Below are positions 34,996-45,484 of a DNA stretch of 64,000 bases, piece by piece (within the stretch, counting starts at the first letter, position 1; each line of letters starts with the position of its first letter). Below the pieces are notes generated by a model. That model did no database searches, was not told the origin of the DNA, and saw nothing but the letters and a program-made list of their open reading frames with translations. The DNA is from Ensifer sp. USDA 6670 (GTDB lineage: Bacteria; Pseudomonadota; Alphaproteobacteria; Rhizobiales; Rhizobiaceae). The DNA is taken from the NCBI GenBank assembly GCA_000421085.1, contig ATWE01000008.1, forward strand, positions 186,001 through 250,000, in the 5' to 3' direction. The position numbers and the translations under genes are program-made.

Positions 34996-35895
34996 ATGGA
35001 GCTACGTCACCTGCGCTATTTCGTTGCGGTAGCCGAGGCCGCCAGTTTTACGGCGGCGGCGAGGAGCCTCAACATCTCCCAGCCGCCATTGAGCCAGCAG
35101 ATCAGGGACTTGGAGGCGGAAATCGGCACGCGGCTCTTCGAGCGTTCCAGCCGCAATGTCGAGCTGACCGAGGCGGGTGCCGACTTTCTCGAACATGCCC
35201 GGATGATTCTCGGTCAGGTAGAGCACGCAACCCATCAGGCGCGCGCCATCGGTTCCGGGCAGGTGGGAACGCTGAACATAGCAACGACCGGCTCGGTGCT
35301 GCTGGGGCCGTTGTCCAGCCTGATCGCGCGGTTCCGGGATGCATGGCCCGGCGTGTTCGTCCGTATCCATGAGATGGACCCCGAGGCGCAGGAGGCGGCT
35401 TTGCTCTCCCATCGCACCGACCTCAGTTTCGTGCGCAGGCCCCGAAACAATCCGGACCTCGTTGCGCATGTCGCCTGGCGCGAGAAGGTGGGCGTGGCCC
35501 TGCCCGAGCACCATCGCATGGCGGGTTCAGAGACGATCGAGCTCGGTGATCTCCGAAAGGAAAACTTCGTCTTCCTGAGGCTCGCGGACTCCCGCTTTGC
35601 CCGCTATCTGCATGATTGCTGCGTAGCGGCGGGATTCGTACCTGATATCACGAACGAGGTGGTGGAATCCTATTCCCTCACCAGCCTCGTTGCAGCCGGC
35701 CTCGGCGTGGCACTCGTCCCGGAATGCATCAGGACTCTTTCGCGGCCGGCCGTCGTCTACCGGCCGCTCGCCGACCCTGCGCCGGAAGCCGACGTGTACG
35801 TCATCAGCCGGCCGAACCCCGCAGCTGTGATCGCGGCTTTCCTGGAGGCCGCGCAAGGTTTGCCGGATAACGGGATCGATGCCGAGGTGGGATAG
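34996..35895 (+). CDS. LysR family transcriptional regulator
   Basis: A 299-residue LTTR. The winged helix covers residues about 1-60 (MELRHLRYFVAVAEAASFTA, with ISQPPLSQQIRDLEAEIGTR). The remainder is the two-lobed effector domain with GTLNIATTGSVLLGPLSSLI and EVVESYSLTSLVAAGLGVAL. It is transcribed away from allE with a shared 134-bp promoter gap, so it is the natural candidate regulator of that gene and possibly of the ureide module. The inducer is unknown. Confidence 0.9.
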   Translation: MELRHLRYFVAVAEAASFTAAARSLNISQPPLSQQIRDLEAEIGTRLFERSSRNVELTEAGADFLEHARMILGQVEHATHQARAIGSGQVGTLNIATTGSVLLGPLSSLIARFRDAWPGVFVRIHEMDPEAQEAALLSHRTDLSFVRRPRNNPDLVAHVAWREKVGVALPEHHRMAGSETIELGDLRKENFVFLRLADSRFARYLHDCCVAAGFVPDITNEVVESYSLTSLVAAGLGVALVPECIRTLSRPAVVYRPLADPAPEADVYVISRPNPAAVIAAFLEAAQGLPDNGIDAEVG

Positions 35896-36018
35896 GTGAA
35901 GGTCCGCCAGTCTCGTTCGCCCGCTTGCGGGGAGAAAGTGGCAGGCAGGCCGGATGAGAGCGCCGCCGATAAGGACTTCGAAGCACAGCACACAAGAGTG
36001 GCTGGATGCAACGCGCCT

Positions 36019-36840
36019 TCAGCCTTCCTCCGGTCTATGCCCGCCGATTGCGCGCGTCAATTCGTCCGCCGTGCGGCGCACGGCGGGACCGAGCACGCCG
36101 AGTCTCTCGTTGTCGATGCGAACGGTGGGGCCGGAGATCGAGATGCCGCCGATCGCCTCGCCGTACTCGTTGAAGAGAGGGGCTGCAATGCAGCGCATGC
36201 CGAGCGTGTGCTCTTCGTCATCGACCGACCAGCCGCGAAAGCGGATCTCCTGAACATTGCGGATCAGGTCCGGCAGCGTGGCAAGCGTCCGCCCGGTAAA
36301 GCACGCCAGCGTTCTGCCGCTCAGGGTCTTGGCGATCTCCGTATCGGACCAGGTCGAAAGTATGGCCTTGCCGATGCCGGATGCGTGGATCGGGCCCCGC
36401 CGCCCGGGACGGAAGAAGGCGCGCATCGGCGCGTGGCTTTCGACCTGAGAGATGAAAACCACGTCGCCGTCTTCCTCTACGCCGATATTCGCCGTCTCGC
36501 CGCTTTCGTCCATGAGCCGCTTCAGGAACGGACGGCTGATCGTGCCGAGCTTGCGAAAGCGCAGGAAGGCGTTGCCGATCTCGAACGCCTTGACGCCGAC
36601 GGTCCACGTGCCGGCCTCGGCGTCGTTCGCCACCATCCCGTGCTGGGCGAGCGACGTCAGCAGCCGGTGAACGGTCGAAGGCGCCATGCCTGACCGCTCC
36701 GAAAGCGCGGTCAGGGTCGAGCCGTCGCCTTCGGCGATGATCGCCAGCAGGGACAGGCTCCTGTCCAGCACCTGAACGGAAGCGGGCGCGGCATTCTCTC
36801 CCGCCTTGCGCCCCCTCTTCCCCTTGCCGTTCGCCTCCAT
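36019..36840 (-). CDS. IclR family transcriptional regulator
   Basis: A 273-residue regulator. ATG at 36840 (MEANGKGKRGRKAG) was taken; an ATG four codons upstream (36852) is possible. The winged helix is at about 20-85 (LDRSLSLLAIIAEGDGSTLT, SGMAPSTVHRLL). The IclR effector domain follows, with PIHASGIGKAILSTWS and GGISISGPTVRID near the end. It is divergent from the gcl operon across 169 bp with clear repeats. E. coli AllR, an IclR protein, controls gcl in response to glyoxylate, so an equivalent role here is likely. Confidence 0.9.
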   Translation of the reverse strand: MEANGKGKRGRKAGENAAPASVQVLDRSLSLLAIIAEGDGSTLTALSERSGMAPSTVHRLLTSLAQHGMVANDAEAGTWTVGVKAFEIGNAFLRFRKLGTISRPFLKRLMDESGETANIGVEEDGDVVFISQVESHAPMRAFFRPGRRGPIHASGIGKAILSTWSDTEIAKTLSGRTLACFTGRTLATLPDLIRNVQEIRFRGWSVDDEEHTLGMRCIAAPLFNEYGEAIGGISISGPTVRIDNERLGVLGPAVRRTADELTRAIGGHRPEEG

Positions 36841-36922
36841 GCAAGTCTCCAAATCAGTTGCCGCCTGAGATCATGCTCTACAGCCATTGCATCCGATTTT
36901 CTCCTATTTGTTGAAAATCTTT

Positions 36923-36950
36923 ATTTCCATATGATGGGAATGATTTCCAT
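36923..36950. promoter_or_regulatory. Candidate IclR operator before gcl
   Basis: ATTTCCAT (36923-36930) faces ATGGGAAT (36934-36941) as an inverted repeat with one mismatch, and ATTTCCAT recurs directly at 36943-36950. The array sits in the AT-rich centre of the divergent iclR-gcl gap, about 60 bp before the gcl start. Placement suggests the neighbouring IclR protein binds here. Confidence 0.5.
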
Positions 36951-37009
36951 AATTTCGTTGAAATAGGTGCAGTATGGATTTACCTTCCGTTCAAACAGGA
37001 GGAGTTCCC

Positions 37010-38794
37010 ATGGCCAAGATGCGCGCAGTCGATGCAGCGGTTTATGTTCTGGAAAAGGAGGGGATCGATTGCGCCTTCGGCGTGCCCGGCGCGGCGATCA
37101 ATCCCTTCTACTCGGCCCTCCGGGCGCGCGGATCGATCCGTCACATACTCGCTCGCCACGTCGAGGGCGCTTCGCACATGGCGGAGGGCTACACCCGCGC
37201 CAAGCACGGCAATATCGGTGTCTGCATCGGCACCTCGGGCCCGGCCGGCACGGACATGATCACCGGCCTCTATTCGGCATCCGCCGACTCGATCCCGATC
37301 CTCTGCATCACCGGGCAGGCGCCGCGCGCGCGTCTCGACAAGGAGGATTTCCAGGCGGTCGACATCGCGAAGATCGCGGCGCCGGTCACCAAATGGGCGG
37401 TCACCGTCATGGAGCCGGCGCTGGTCCCCTTCGTCTTCCAGAAGGCCTTCCACCTGATGCGCTCGGGTCGGCCGGGGCCGGTCCTCATCGACCTGCCGGT
37501 CGACGTCCAGCTTGCCGAGATCGAATTCGATCCGGAAACCTATGAGCCGCTCTCCGCCTACAAACCTGCCGCCACCCGTGCCCAGGCCGAAAAGGCGCTC
37601 GCCATGCTCAATGAGGCAGAGCGGCCGCTGATCGTCGCCGGCGGCGGCATCATCAATGCGGACGCCTCCGATCTCCTTACCGAATTCGCGGAGATCACCG
37701 GCGTTCCGGTCGTTCCAACGCTGATGGGATGGGGCGTCATCCCGGACGACCACCCGCTGATGGCGGGCATGTGCGGCCTGCAGACTTCGCATCGTTACGG
37801 GAATGCGACGCTGCTCGCCTCCGATTTCGTCTTCGGCATCGGCAACCGCTGGGCAAACCGCCACACCGGCAACATCCCGACCTATACGGAAGGCCGCAAG
37901 TTCATCCATGTCGATATCGAGCCGACGCAGATCGGCCGCGTTTTCGCACCCGATTTCGGCATCGTCTCCGACGCGGGTGCCGCGCTCAAGCTCTTCCTCG
38001 ACGTCGCAACCGAATGGAAAACGGCCGGCAAGCTGCGCGACTGGTCTGCCTGGGCCGAGGAGTGCCGCGAGCGCAAGCGGACGATGCTGCGCAAGACCCA
38101 TTTCGATCAGACCCCGCTGAAACCCCAGCGCGTCTACGAGGAGATGAACAAGACCTTCGGTCGCGACACCTGCTACGTCTCGACGATCGGCTTGAGCCAG
38201 ATTGCCGGCGCGCAATTCCTGCACGTCTACAAGCCGCGCAACTGGATCAATTGCGGCCAGGCCGGTCCGCTCGGCTGGACGCTGCCGGCAGCACTCGGCG
38301 TGCGGGCCGCCGATCCGAACCGGCAAATCGTTGCGCTTTCCGGCGATTACGATTTCCAGTTCCTGATCGAAGAGCTCGCGGTCGGCGCCCAGCACAAGCT
38401 GCCTTACCTGCATGTCGTCGTGAACAATTCCTATCTCGGGCTTATCCGTCAGGCGCAGCGCGGCTTCAACATGGATTTCGAGGTCAGTCTCGCCTTCGAA
38501 AACATCAATGCCGACGGCGACGCGGAGAAGGGCTACGGGGTCGATCATGTGGCGGTTGCCGAGGGGCTCGGCTGCAAGGCGATCCGTGTCAGGAGTCCGA
38601 ACGAATTCGCCGACGCCTTCGATCGGGCGCAGGCGCTGATGCAAGAGCACCAGGTGCCCGTCGTCATCGAGTTCATCCTGGAGCGGGTCACCAACATCGC
38701 GATGGGCGCGGACATCAACGCGGTCGTCGAGTTCGAGGAACTCGCCGAGCGCGGCGAGGATGCCCCGACCGCGATTGGCGCCCTTCTCGATTGA
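37010..38794 (+). CDS. gcl: Glyoxylate carboligase (tartronate-semialdehyde synthase)
   Basis: A 594-residue thiamine-diphosphate enzyme that joins two glyoxylates to tartronate semialdehyde and CO2. [18 protein letters not shown] and [16 protein letters not shown] match Gcl closely; in this enzyme a Val replaces the usual catalytic Glu (RHVEGA). The ThDP/metal motif [20 protein letters not shown] and [15 protein letters not shown] follow near the C-terminus. ATG 37010 has CAGGAGGAGTTCCC upstream. It is the first gene of the glyoxylate operon. Confidence 0.96.
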   Translation: MAKMRAVDAAVYVLEKEGIDCAFGVPGAAINPFYSALRARGSIRHILARHVEGASHMAEGYTRAKHGNIGVCIGTSGPAGTDMITGLYSASADSIPILCITGQAPRARLDKEDFQAVDIAKIAAPVTKWAVTVMEPALVPFVFQKAFHLMRSGRPGPVLIDLPVDVQLAEIEFDPETYEPLSAYKPAATRAQAEKALAMLNEAERPLIVAGGGIINADASDLLTEFAEITGVPVVPTLMGWGVIPDDHPLMAGMCGLQTSHRYGNATLLASDFVFGIGNRWANRHTGNIPTYTEGRKFIHVDIEPTQIGRVFAPDFGIVSDAGAALKLFLDVATEWKTAGKLRDWSAWAEECRERKRTMLRKTHFDQTPLKPQRVYEEMNKTFGRDTCYVSTIGLSQIAGAQFLHVYKPRNWINCGQAGPLGWTLPAALGVRAADPNRQIVALSGDYDFQFLIEELAVGAQHKLPYLHVVVNNSYLGLIRQAQRGFNMDFEVSLAFENINADGDAEKGYGVDHVAVAEGLGCKAIRVRSPNEFADAFDRAQALMQEHQVPVVIEFILERVTNIAMGADINAVVEFEELAERGEDAPTAIGALLD

Positions 38795-38847
38795 AGATCC
38801 TCACGCGGTTCCGCCCGCATCCAGCTTTACCACAGAGGAGTGATCGC

Positions 38848-39663
<816 letters not shown>

Positions 39664-39668
39664 GCACG

Positions 39669-40553
39669 ATGGCCTCTATCGGTTTCATTGGACTGGGTAT
39701 CATGGGCACGCCGATGGCGCGCCACCTTCAGGATGCCGGCCACAAGATCATTACGTCCAAATTCGTCATCCCGCCGCGCCAGGAGCTCGTCGACAACGGG
39801 CTGGGAATCGTCGAAACGCCGAAGGCGCTCGCGGAGACGGTCGACACGATCATCCTGATGCTGCCGGATACGCCGGAAGTGAAGGATGTCCTGTTCGGTG
39901 AGAATGGCGTCTATTACGGTCTCGGTGAGGGCAAGCTCGTCATCGACATGAGCTCCATCTCGCCGATCGAGACGAAGGAGTTCGCCAAGAAGGTCCGCGA
40001 GACCGGTGCCGAATATATCGACGCGCCGGTTTCCGGAGGCGAGGTCGGCGCCAAGAACGCCTCTCTCAGCATCATGGCCGGCGGCAAGCCGAGCTCCTTC
40101 GAACGCGCCCTGCCGCTCTTCAAGCTGATGGGCAAGAACATCACGCTGGTCGGCGATTGCGGCGACGGCCAGGTCACCAAGGTCGCAAACCAGATCATCG
40201 TGGCGCTGACCATCGAGGCAGTCTCCGAGGCGCTGGTCTTCGCGTCCAAGGCAGGAGCCGATCCGGCCCGCGTCCGCGAGGCACTGATGGGCGGCTTCGC
40301 ATCGTCGCGCATTCTCGAAGTTCATGGCGATCGGATGATCAAGCGTACCTTCGAGCCGGGCTTCCGCATCTCGCTGCACCAGAAGGACCTGAACCTCGCG
40401 CTGCAGGGAGCGAAAAGCCTCGGCATCTCGCTGCCGAACACGGCGGCGACCCAGGAGCTCTTCAACAATTGCGCCGCCAATGGCGACAGCGGGCTCGACC
40501 ACTCCGGACTCGTACGGGCGCTCGAACGGATGGCGAACCACGAGGTCGCGTAA
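39669..40553 (+). CDS. glxR: 2-hydroxy-3-oxopropionate (tartronate semialdehyde) reductase
   Basis: A 294-residue beta-hydroxyacid dehydrogenase that reduces tartronate semialdehyde to glycerate with NAD(P)H. The Rossmann loop is IGFIGLGIMGTPMARHL at the start, the substrate-binding motif is DAPVSGGEVGAKNASLSIM, and the catalytic Lys lies in GDGQVTKVANQIIV. The AGGAGC of its ribosome site is the end of hyi, indicating close coupling (5-bp gap). Confidence 0.95.
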   Translation: MASIGFIGLGIMGTPMARHLQDAGHKIITSKFVIPPRQELVDNGLGIVETPKALAETVDTIILMLPDTPEVKDVLFGENGVYYGLGEGKLVIDMSSISPIETKEFAKKVRETGAEYIDAPVSGGEVGAKNASLSIMAGGKPSSFERALPLFKLMGKNITLVGDCGDGQVTKVANQIIVALTIEAVSEALVFASKAGADPARVREALMGGFASSRILEVHGDRMIKRTFEPGFRISLHQKDLNLALQGAKSLGISLPNTAATQELFNNCAANGDSGLDHSGLVRALERMANHEVA

Positions 40554-40666
40554 GTCACGATCGAGGAAGCGCATGATCGCCGGCGGCCTCATCCGCCGTG
40601 GAGATCATGCATCCGGGCGGCGGAAGGAGGAGCCGCCGCCCGCGCATTTCTCAAACGGGAGGAACA

Positions 40667-41935
40667 ATGGCCGCCATCGCCAACCCGCGTCAATTCCTGG
40701 AGAGCCTGTTCGCCGCTGCGGTATCCGCCGCGGATCCGGAACGCGTCATCGCCGCCAATCTGCCTGAGCGGCCGAAGGGGCGAACGGTCGTCATCGGAGC
40801 CGGCAAGGGCGCTGCTCAGATGGCCCGGGCGTTCGAATCCGCCTGGGACGGGCCGCTCAGCGGCGTGGTCGTTACGCGCTACGGCTTCGGCGCGCATTGC
40901 AAGAACATCGAGGTACTCGAAGCCTCCCATCCCTTGCCGGACGAGGGCGGGCTGAAGGCGTCGAAGCGGCTCCTTGCGGCAGTCAGCGGCCTGACCGGGG
41001 ACGATCTGGTCGTCGCGCTGATCTGCGGCGGCGGGTCGGCGCTCCTGCCCGCACCGCCGCCGGGGCTTTCGCTCGAGGATGAAATCGCCGTCAATCGGGC
41101 GCTTCTTGCGTCAGGCGCGCCGATCAGCGCGATGAACGCGTTACGCAAGCACGTTTCCTTGATCAAGGGCGGTCGCCTGGCCGCGGCCGCGCATCCGGCC
41201 CGGGTCGTCTCCCTCGTCGTGTCCGATATTCCCGGCGACGACGCGGCGCTGGTCGCATCCGGCCCGACGATCGCCGATGATGCGAGCCGCGAGGATGCCC
41301 TGAAGATCGTCGAGCGCTATCGTCTCGCTTTGCCGGAAAAGGTCATGCGCTGGCTGGCCAGCGCTGCGGCGGATGCGCCGAGACCTTCCGATCCGCGCTT
41401 TGCCCGCAACGAGGTGCGACTGATCGCTTCGGCAGGCGTCTCACTGGAGGCCGCGGCGTCCAAGGCCCGGGCCGCGGGTGTCGAGGCCTTCATTCTTTCC
41501 GATGCAATCGAAGGGGAGGCGCGCGACGTCGGGCTCGTTCATGCGGCGATCGCACGCGAGACGGCGCTGCGCGGCCGGCCCTTTCCGAAGCCCTCCCTCC
41601 TCATTTCGGGCGGCGAAACGACGGTGACGGTCCGGGGCGAGGGACGCGGCGGCCGCAACAGCGAGTTCCTGCTGTCGCTGGCGCTGGGCATCGACGGCAT
41701 CGCCGGGATCTCGGCGCTCGCCGCGGATACCGACGGCATCGACGGATCCGAGGACAATGCCGGCGCCTTCGCCGATCATACGACGATCGCGCGCCTGCTG
41801 GCGCGGCGCCTGGATGCTGCCGCCCTGCTTCAGAAAAACGACAGCTGGGCGGCCTTCGATGCGCTTGGAGACCTTTTCAAGCCGGGACCGACCGGCACGA
41901 ACGTCAATGATTTCAGGGCGGTGCTGATCCAGTGA
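40667..41935 (+). CDS. gckA: Glycerate 2-kinase (MOFRL/GckA family)
   Basis: A 422-residue class II glycerate kinase, sometimes labelled TtuD or hydroxypyruvate reductase. VVIGAGKGAAQMARAFE, ALICGGGSALLPAPPPGLSL and NALRKHVSLIKGGRLAAAA form the N-terminal domain; the MOFRL domain follows with LLISGGETTVTVRGEGRGGR NSEFLLSLAL and AADTDGIDGSEDNAGAF. ATG 40667 is preceded by CGGGAGGAACA. It phosphorylates the glycerate made by glxR, feeding 2-phosphoglycerate into glycolysis. The kinase function fits the operon better than the older reductase label. Confidence 0.88.
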   Translation: MAAIANPRQFLESLFAAAVSAADPERVIAANLPERPKGRTVVIGAGKGAAQMARAFESAWDGPLSGVVVTRYGFGAHCKNIEVLEASHPLPDEGGLKASKRLLAAVSGLTGDDLVVALICGGGSALLPAPPPGLSLEDEIAVNRALLASGAPISAMNALRKHVSLIKGGRLAAAAHPARVVSLVVSDIPGDDAALVASGPTIADDASREDALKIVERYRLALPEKVMRWLASAAADAPRPSDPRFARNEVRLIASAGVSLEAAASKARAAGVEAFILSDAIEGEARDVGLVHAAIARETALRGRPFPKPSLLISGGETTVTVRGEGRGGRNSEFLLSLALGIDGIAGISALAADTDGIDGSEDNAGAFADHTTIARLLARRLDAAALLQKNDSWAAFDALGDLFKPGPTGTNVNDFRAVLIQ

Positions 41936-41982
41936 TCGGTGCCGGCGCCCAAAGACCATTGGTCCACCAGGGAGGAAAGACC

Positions 41983-42474
41983 ATGATACCACTACCGATC
42001 CGCCCGCTTTCGCACAGCGCGTTTGCGCCCTTCGGCGACGTCATCGAGCCTGATGATGCGAAGAGCTTCCCGATCAACGCCGGCAAATGCATCCGCTACC
42101 ACGACCTTGCGAAGGTGGAGACGAGCGGTCCGGAAGCCCGAACGCTGGTCAGCCTATTGAAGGGTGAACCCTACGACATTCCGTTGACGCTGAAGATGGT
42201 GGAACGGCATCCGCTCGGAAGCCAGGCCTTCATCCCGCTGACCGGAAATCCCTTCCTCGTGGTCGTCGCGCCCGACGAAGCCGGGGAACCCGGCGAGCCG
42301 ATCGCCTTCGAGACTGCGCCGGGTCAGGGCGTCAATATCGCGCAAAATGTCTGGCACGGAATTCTGACGCCGCTTCGTTCGACCTCCGAATTCGTCGTCA
42401 TCGACCGCGGCGGCAGCGGATGTAATCTCGAGGAGCATTTCTTCGAAAAGCACTATCGGGTCGAATACGCTTGA
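41983..42474 (+). CDS. allA: Ureidoglycolate lyase
   Basis: A 163-residue AllA protein that splits ureidoglycolate into glyoxylate and urea. PLSHSAFAPFGDVIEPDDAK at the start, VSLLKGEPYDIPLTLKMVER, HPLGSQAFIPLTGNPFLVVV and the final GVNIAQNVWHGILTPL are the family landmarks. ATG 41983 has CCAGGGAGGAAAGACC upstream. It provides the glyoxylate used by the preceding genes and so links the operon to ureide breakdown. Confidence 0.95.
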   Translation: MIPLPIRPLSHSAFAPFGDVIEPDDAKSFPINAGKCIRYHDLAKVETSGPEARTLVSLLKGEPYDIPLTLKMVERHPLGSQAFIPLTGNPFLVVVAPDEAGEPGEPIAFETAPGQGVNIAQNVWHGILTPLRSTSEFVVIDRGGSGCNLEEHFFEKHYRVEYA

Positions 42475-42552
42475 CTGACGCCGCGTCCCGCACTTGTTGC
42501 GGGGCGCTCGAACTCTTAGGTTCGGTGCTTCCGAGTCCGTGACCTTTGAGCA

Positions 42553-43494
42553 ATGCAGCACTTCGCCAGGAAAATGTGGGGAGAAACCGGTTGGGGCATG
42601 CCGACTTCGCTCGCCCTGCACCTGGCGCTCGCCTTGCTGCTGCTGGTTCGGCTGCCGGAACTGTCTGCGCCGGCAAAGGAGCAAAGCGTGAGCGTAGAGC
42701 TCGTTCCGCAGCCGAAGGATGCGGAAAAGCGCGAGGAAAAACCGAACGCGGCCAAGAGCGAGCAGGCGCGTCCTCAGCCTGAGGCATTCGAGTCGGCGGC
42801 AGCGCCGGTCGAAAAGGAAAAGCCGCCTCAGCCCGAGTTGCCACCGGCCGCCCCGAAGAAGACCGAAACGCCGAGCGAGGCGCCGGAGGCCTCGCGGCCC
42901 GCCCCGGCAAAAGCGGAGAACACCGCCAGCGAAAAGCCGGCGGAAAGCAGGACGGCGCTTGCAGAATTGCGCGTCGATGCCCGGAGCGCAGCGAACGAGG
43001 CGGCCGATGCTGCAGCCGCGCCGCCGGCTGCACCTGTTCCCCAGGAGAAACCGGTTCTGGAGGAAGCGAGGGCGGAACCGAAGCAACCCGCCGATGCGAA
43101 GGCCGAGCGCGAGTCGAGCCAGTTCGTCCAGGCGAAGGAACTCTATTCTGAAAACGCCCTGTCGGACCCGCGCGTGAAACAGGCGATCGGCAGGCTGCCG
43201 CCGAAAAAGCGGATCGTACAGCTCTGCAGCATCGAGGCGCTCGAGCAGGTGCGACGCGACATGCCCGGCGCCTTTCCGGACATGCTCGTTCCCTTCGGCC
43301 CTGCCGGGGGCTTCATCTCGGAAACGGGACTGAACGCCGACGGCGGCGCCTTTCGCAGCCGGTCGACATGGTACGCCATCGACTTCAAATGCAAAGTGAG
43401 CCCGGAGACGACATCGGTCACTTCCTTCAGCTTCGCGATCGGCAAGGCGATCCCGAAGAACGAGTGGGGTGCGCGACAACTGCCGAACAATTAG
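42553..43494 (+). CDS. DUF930 domain protein with TonB-like N-terminus
   Basis: A 313-residue protein with three parts. Residues about 15-38 are a membrane anchor (MPTSLALHLALALLLLVRLP). Residues about 45-195 are a low-complexity Pro/Ala/Glu/Lys stretch that can span the periplasm, as in TonB-like proteins. Residues about 200-313 are DUF930 (ELYSENALSDPRVKQAIG, RIVQLCSIEALEQVRRDM, SRSTWYAIDFKCKV, ending in IPKNEWGARQLPNN). DUF930 is largely confined to Rhizobiales and has no known function. It starts 78 bp after allA but a metabolic role is not indicated. Confidence 0.8.
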   Translation: MQHFARKMWGETGWGMPTSLALHLALALLLLVRLPELSAPAKEQSVSVELVPQPKDAEKREEKPNAAKSEQARPQPEAFESAAAPVEKEKPPQPELPPAAPKKTETPSEAPEASRPAPAKAENTASEKPAESRTALAELRVDARSAANEAADAAAAPPAAPVPQEKPVLEEARAEPKQPADAKAERESSQFVQAKELYSENALSDPRVKQAIGRLPPKKRIVQLCSIEALEQVRRDMPGAFPDMLVPFGPAGGFISETGLNADGGAFRSRSTWYAIDFKCKVSPETTSVTSFSFAIGKAIPKNEWGARQLPNN

Positions 43495-43524
43495 TCTAAA
43501 ACGCGGGATGGATGGAGGGACAGA

Positions 43525-44100
43525 ATGGCAAGCGCGTATCGCTGGCTGAACGAGCCGGCAAGCTGGGAGGGTGATGATCGCGATCTGTCGCTCAAGACCG
43601 ACGGCAATACGGATTTCTGGCGCGAAACCTTCTACGGCTTCGTGCGCGATAGCGGACATGCCTATCTTCGTCCGGTTTCAGGCGATTTCAGCGCCTCGGC
43701 GACGATCGTCGGCCAGTATGAGCAGCTTTACGACCAGGCCGGTCTGATGCTGCGGGTCGACGAACGGAACTGGATCAAATGCGGTATCGAATATACCGAC
43801 GGGTTGATGCATTTCAGCGTGGTCGTGACGCGCGGCGTATCGGACTGGTCGGTCATACCGTTGCACGCCAAGGGGCCTTCGGACCCGCTGGAGGTGCGGC
43901 TGACGCGGCATGGGGATGCGGTGCGGGTGCAATTCCGCTTTGGCGAGGAACGCTGGCAAATGGCGCGGCTCTGTCCCTTTTCCGCTGCCGATGCCGAGGT
44001 CGGTGTCACGGCCTGTTCGCCGGAGCGTGCAGGTTTCGGGGCCAGATTCCGCAATTTGGATGTCGGCCCGCCGATCGCGCGCGCCTTGCACGACGACTGA
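43525..44100 (+). CDS. DUF1349 family concanavalin-like protein
   Basis: A 191-residue cytoplasmic protein of the DUF1349 family with a lectin-like jelly-roll fold. TDFWRETFYGFVRDSGHAYL and ASATIVGQYEQLYDQAGLML RVDERNWIKCGIEYTDGLMHFS are the characteristic strands. No signal peptide. The function of the family is unknown; some members relate to regulation of growth on sugars in yeast. ATG 43525 follows GGAGGGACAGA. Confidence 0.85.
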   Translation: MASAYRWLNEPASWEGDDRDLSLKTDGNTDFWRETFYGFVRDSGHAYLRPVSGDFSASATIVGQYEQLYDQAGLMLRVDERNWIKCGIEYTDGLMHFSVVVTRGVSDWSVIPLHAKGPSDPLEVRLTRHGDAVRVQFRFGEERWQMARLCPFSAADAEVGVTACSPERAGFGARFRNLDVGPPIARALHDD

Positions 44101-44203
44101 GGACCCGGAAGGCCGTGGCGCGGACGCGCTGCGGCAACGCAAAGCCGCATGCTCTCCTCGGTTCCGATTTGCGGGATGCGAGGGGGACCGCCCGCCTTAC
44201 CTC

Positions 44204-45481
44204 TCAACGCATCATCGAAAGCGCCGTGGCGAAGAAATTCTCGCCGCCGAAATTGCCCGATTTCAGCGCCAGCAACATGTCGTTTCCGGCAGTACCGATC
44301 GTCCTCAGCAGAGGGACGCCCGGCGCAATCTCCGGGCCGATCAGGAAAGCCGGAATGCCGAGCCTGTCGACGGTCGCGCCGGAGGTCTCTCCGCCGGCGA
44401 CGACGAGCCGTCTCACACCGCGCTCTACCAGTTCAGCGGCGATCGCGGCGGTTGCCGTTTCGATGGCATGCCCGGATGCCTCTCGCCCGTAGCGCGCCTG
44501 CAGCCGCGAAACGACCTCAGGTGCGGCGCTCGCGGCGATGGCCACCGGGCCCTCGGCGGTCCGTTCCCCGGCCCAGGCGACTGCCGCGGAAATCTCGTCC
44601 GATCCGGCCAGGAGCCTTTCCGTGTCGAGCCGCAGCACCGGCATATAGCGCTCCGCCGCATCGAGCTGCTTCAGCGTTGCCGCCGAACAACTGCCGGCGA
44701 CCACCGCGGCAAGACCGCCGACGGGGCGGATGGCGCCGTCTTCCCCGTCCCTTGCCGACGCCCGGCCGGAGCGCAGAAGTGCGCGTGCAAGGCCCAGGCC
44801 CAGGCCCGACGCGCCGGTCGAAACGGGCATTTCGAGTGCTGCCTGGCCGAGCGTTTCGAGATCGCGTTCGAAGACCGCATCCGCGATCGCCGCGGCGGCA
44901 CCTTCCGCGCGTAGCCGATCGAGCCGCGCCCTAACCGCTTCGGCTCCGTCCGTCACGGTCGGCAGGTCGATGAGGCCAGCCTTGCCGCGCGACTGACGGG
45001 TGAGCACCCGTACCAGATTGGCGTCGCGCATCGGGTTGAGCGGGTGGTCTTTCAACGGGCTCTCGTCGAGCGGCTGGCCGTTGACGAAAAGATGGCCGAG
45101 ATAGACGGTCCGTCCCGTTTCCGGAAATGCCGGCGTAACAAGGGCGATGTCGCCGCCCGAGGCGCTCAGAAGCGCCTCCGTCACCGGCCCGATATTACCG
45201 AGATCCGTCGAATCGAAGGTGGAGCAGATCTTGTAGAGCACATGGCCGGCGCCACGGCCACGCAGCCAGCTTTCGGCCTCGAGGGCGGCGGCCACGGCCT
45301 CCTGCGCTGCGACCGAGCGGATCTTCAGGGAAACGACCACTGCATCGACGTCGGGAAGGGCGAGCGACGGATCGGGAATGCCGACCGTCTGCACGGTGCG
45401 AAGCCCGTTCTTCGTCAGCGTATTCGCGAGATCGGAGGCGCCCGTGTAGTCGTCGGCGATCGATCCAAGCAGGATTGTCAT
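44204..45481 (-). CDS. otnK: 3-oxo-tetronate kinase (DUF1537 family)
   Basis: A 425-residue four-carbon acid sugar kinase. LLGSIADDYTGASDLANTL is the N-terminal substrate motif (DDxTGA), and GVRRLVVAGGETSGATVDRL with VPLLRTIGTAGNDMLLALKSG NFG near the C-terminus form the nucleotide-binding half. It phosphorylates 3-oxo-tetronate at C4. It follows otnI by 3 bp and completes the ltnD-otnI-otnK operon; the decarboxylase otnC is in the divergent operon. Confidence 0.92.
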   Translation of the reverse strand: MTILLGSIADDYTGASDLANTLTKNGLRTVQTVGIPDPSLALPDVDAVVVSLKIRSVAAQEAVAAALEAESWLRGRGAGHVLYKICSTFDSTDLGNIGPVTEALLSASGGDIALVTPAFPETGRTVYLGHLFVNGQPLDESPLKDHPLNPMRDANLVRVLTRQSRGKAGLIDLPTVTDGAEAVRARLDRLRAEGAAAAIADAVFERDLETLGQAALEMPVSTGASGLGLGLARALLRSGRASARDGEDGAIRPVGGLAAVVAGSCSAATLKQLDAAERYMPVLRLDTERLLAGSDEISAAVAWAGERTAEGPVAIAASAAPEVVSRLQARYGREASGHAIETATAAIAAELVERGVRRLVVAGGETSGATVDRLGIPAFLIGPEIAPGVPLLRTIGTAGNDMLLALKSGNFGGENFFATALSMMR

Positions 45482-45484
45482 GGG

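Noticed and set aside
40667-41935. Naming as hydroxypyruvate reductase
   Set aside because: The MOFRL domain and operon place favour glycerate kinase; the reductase label is historical.
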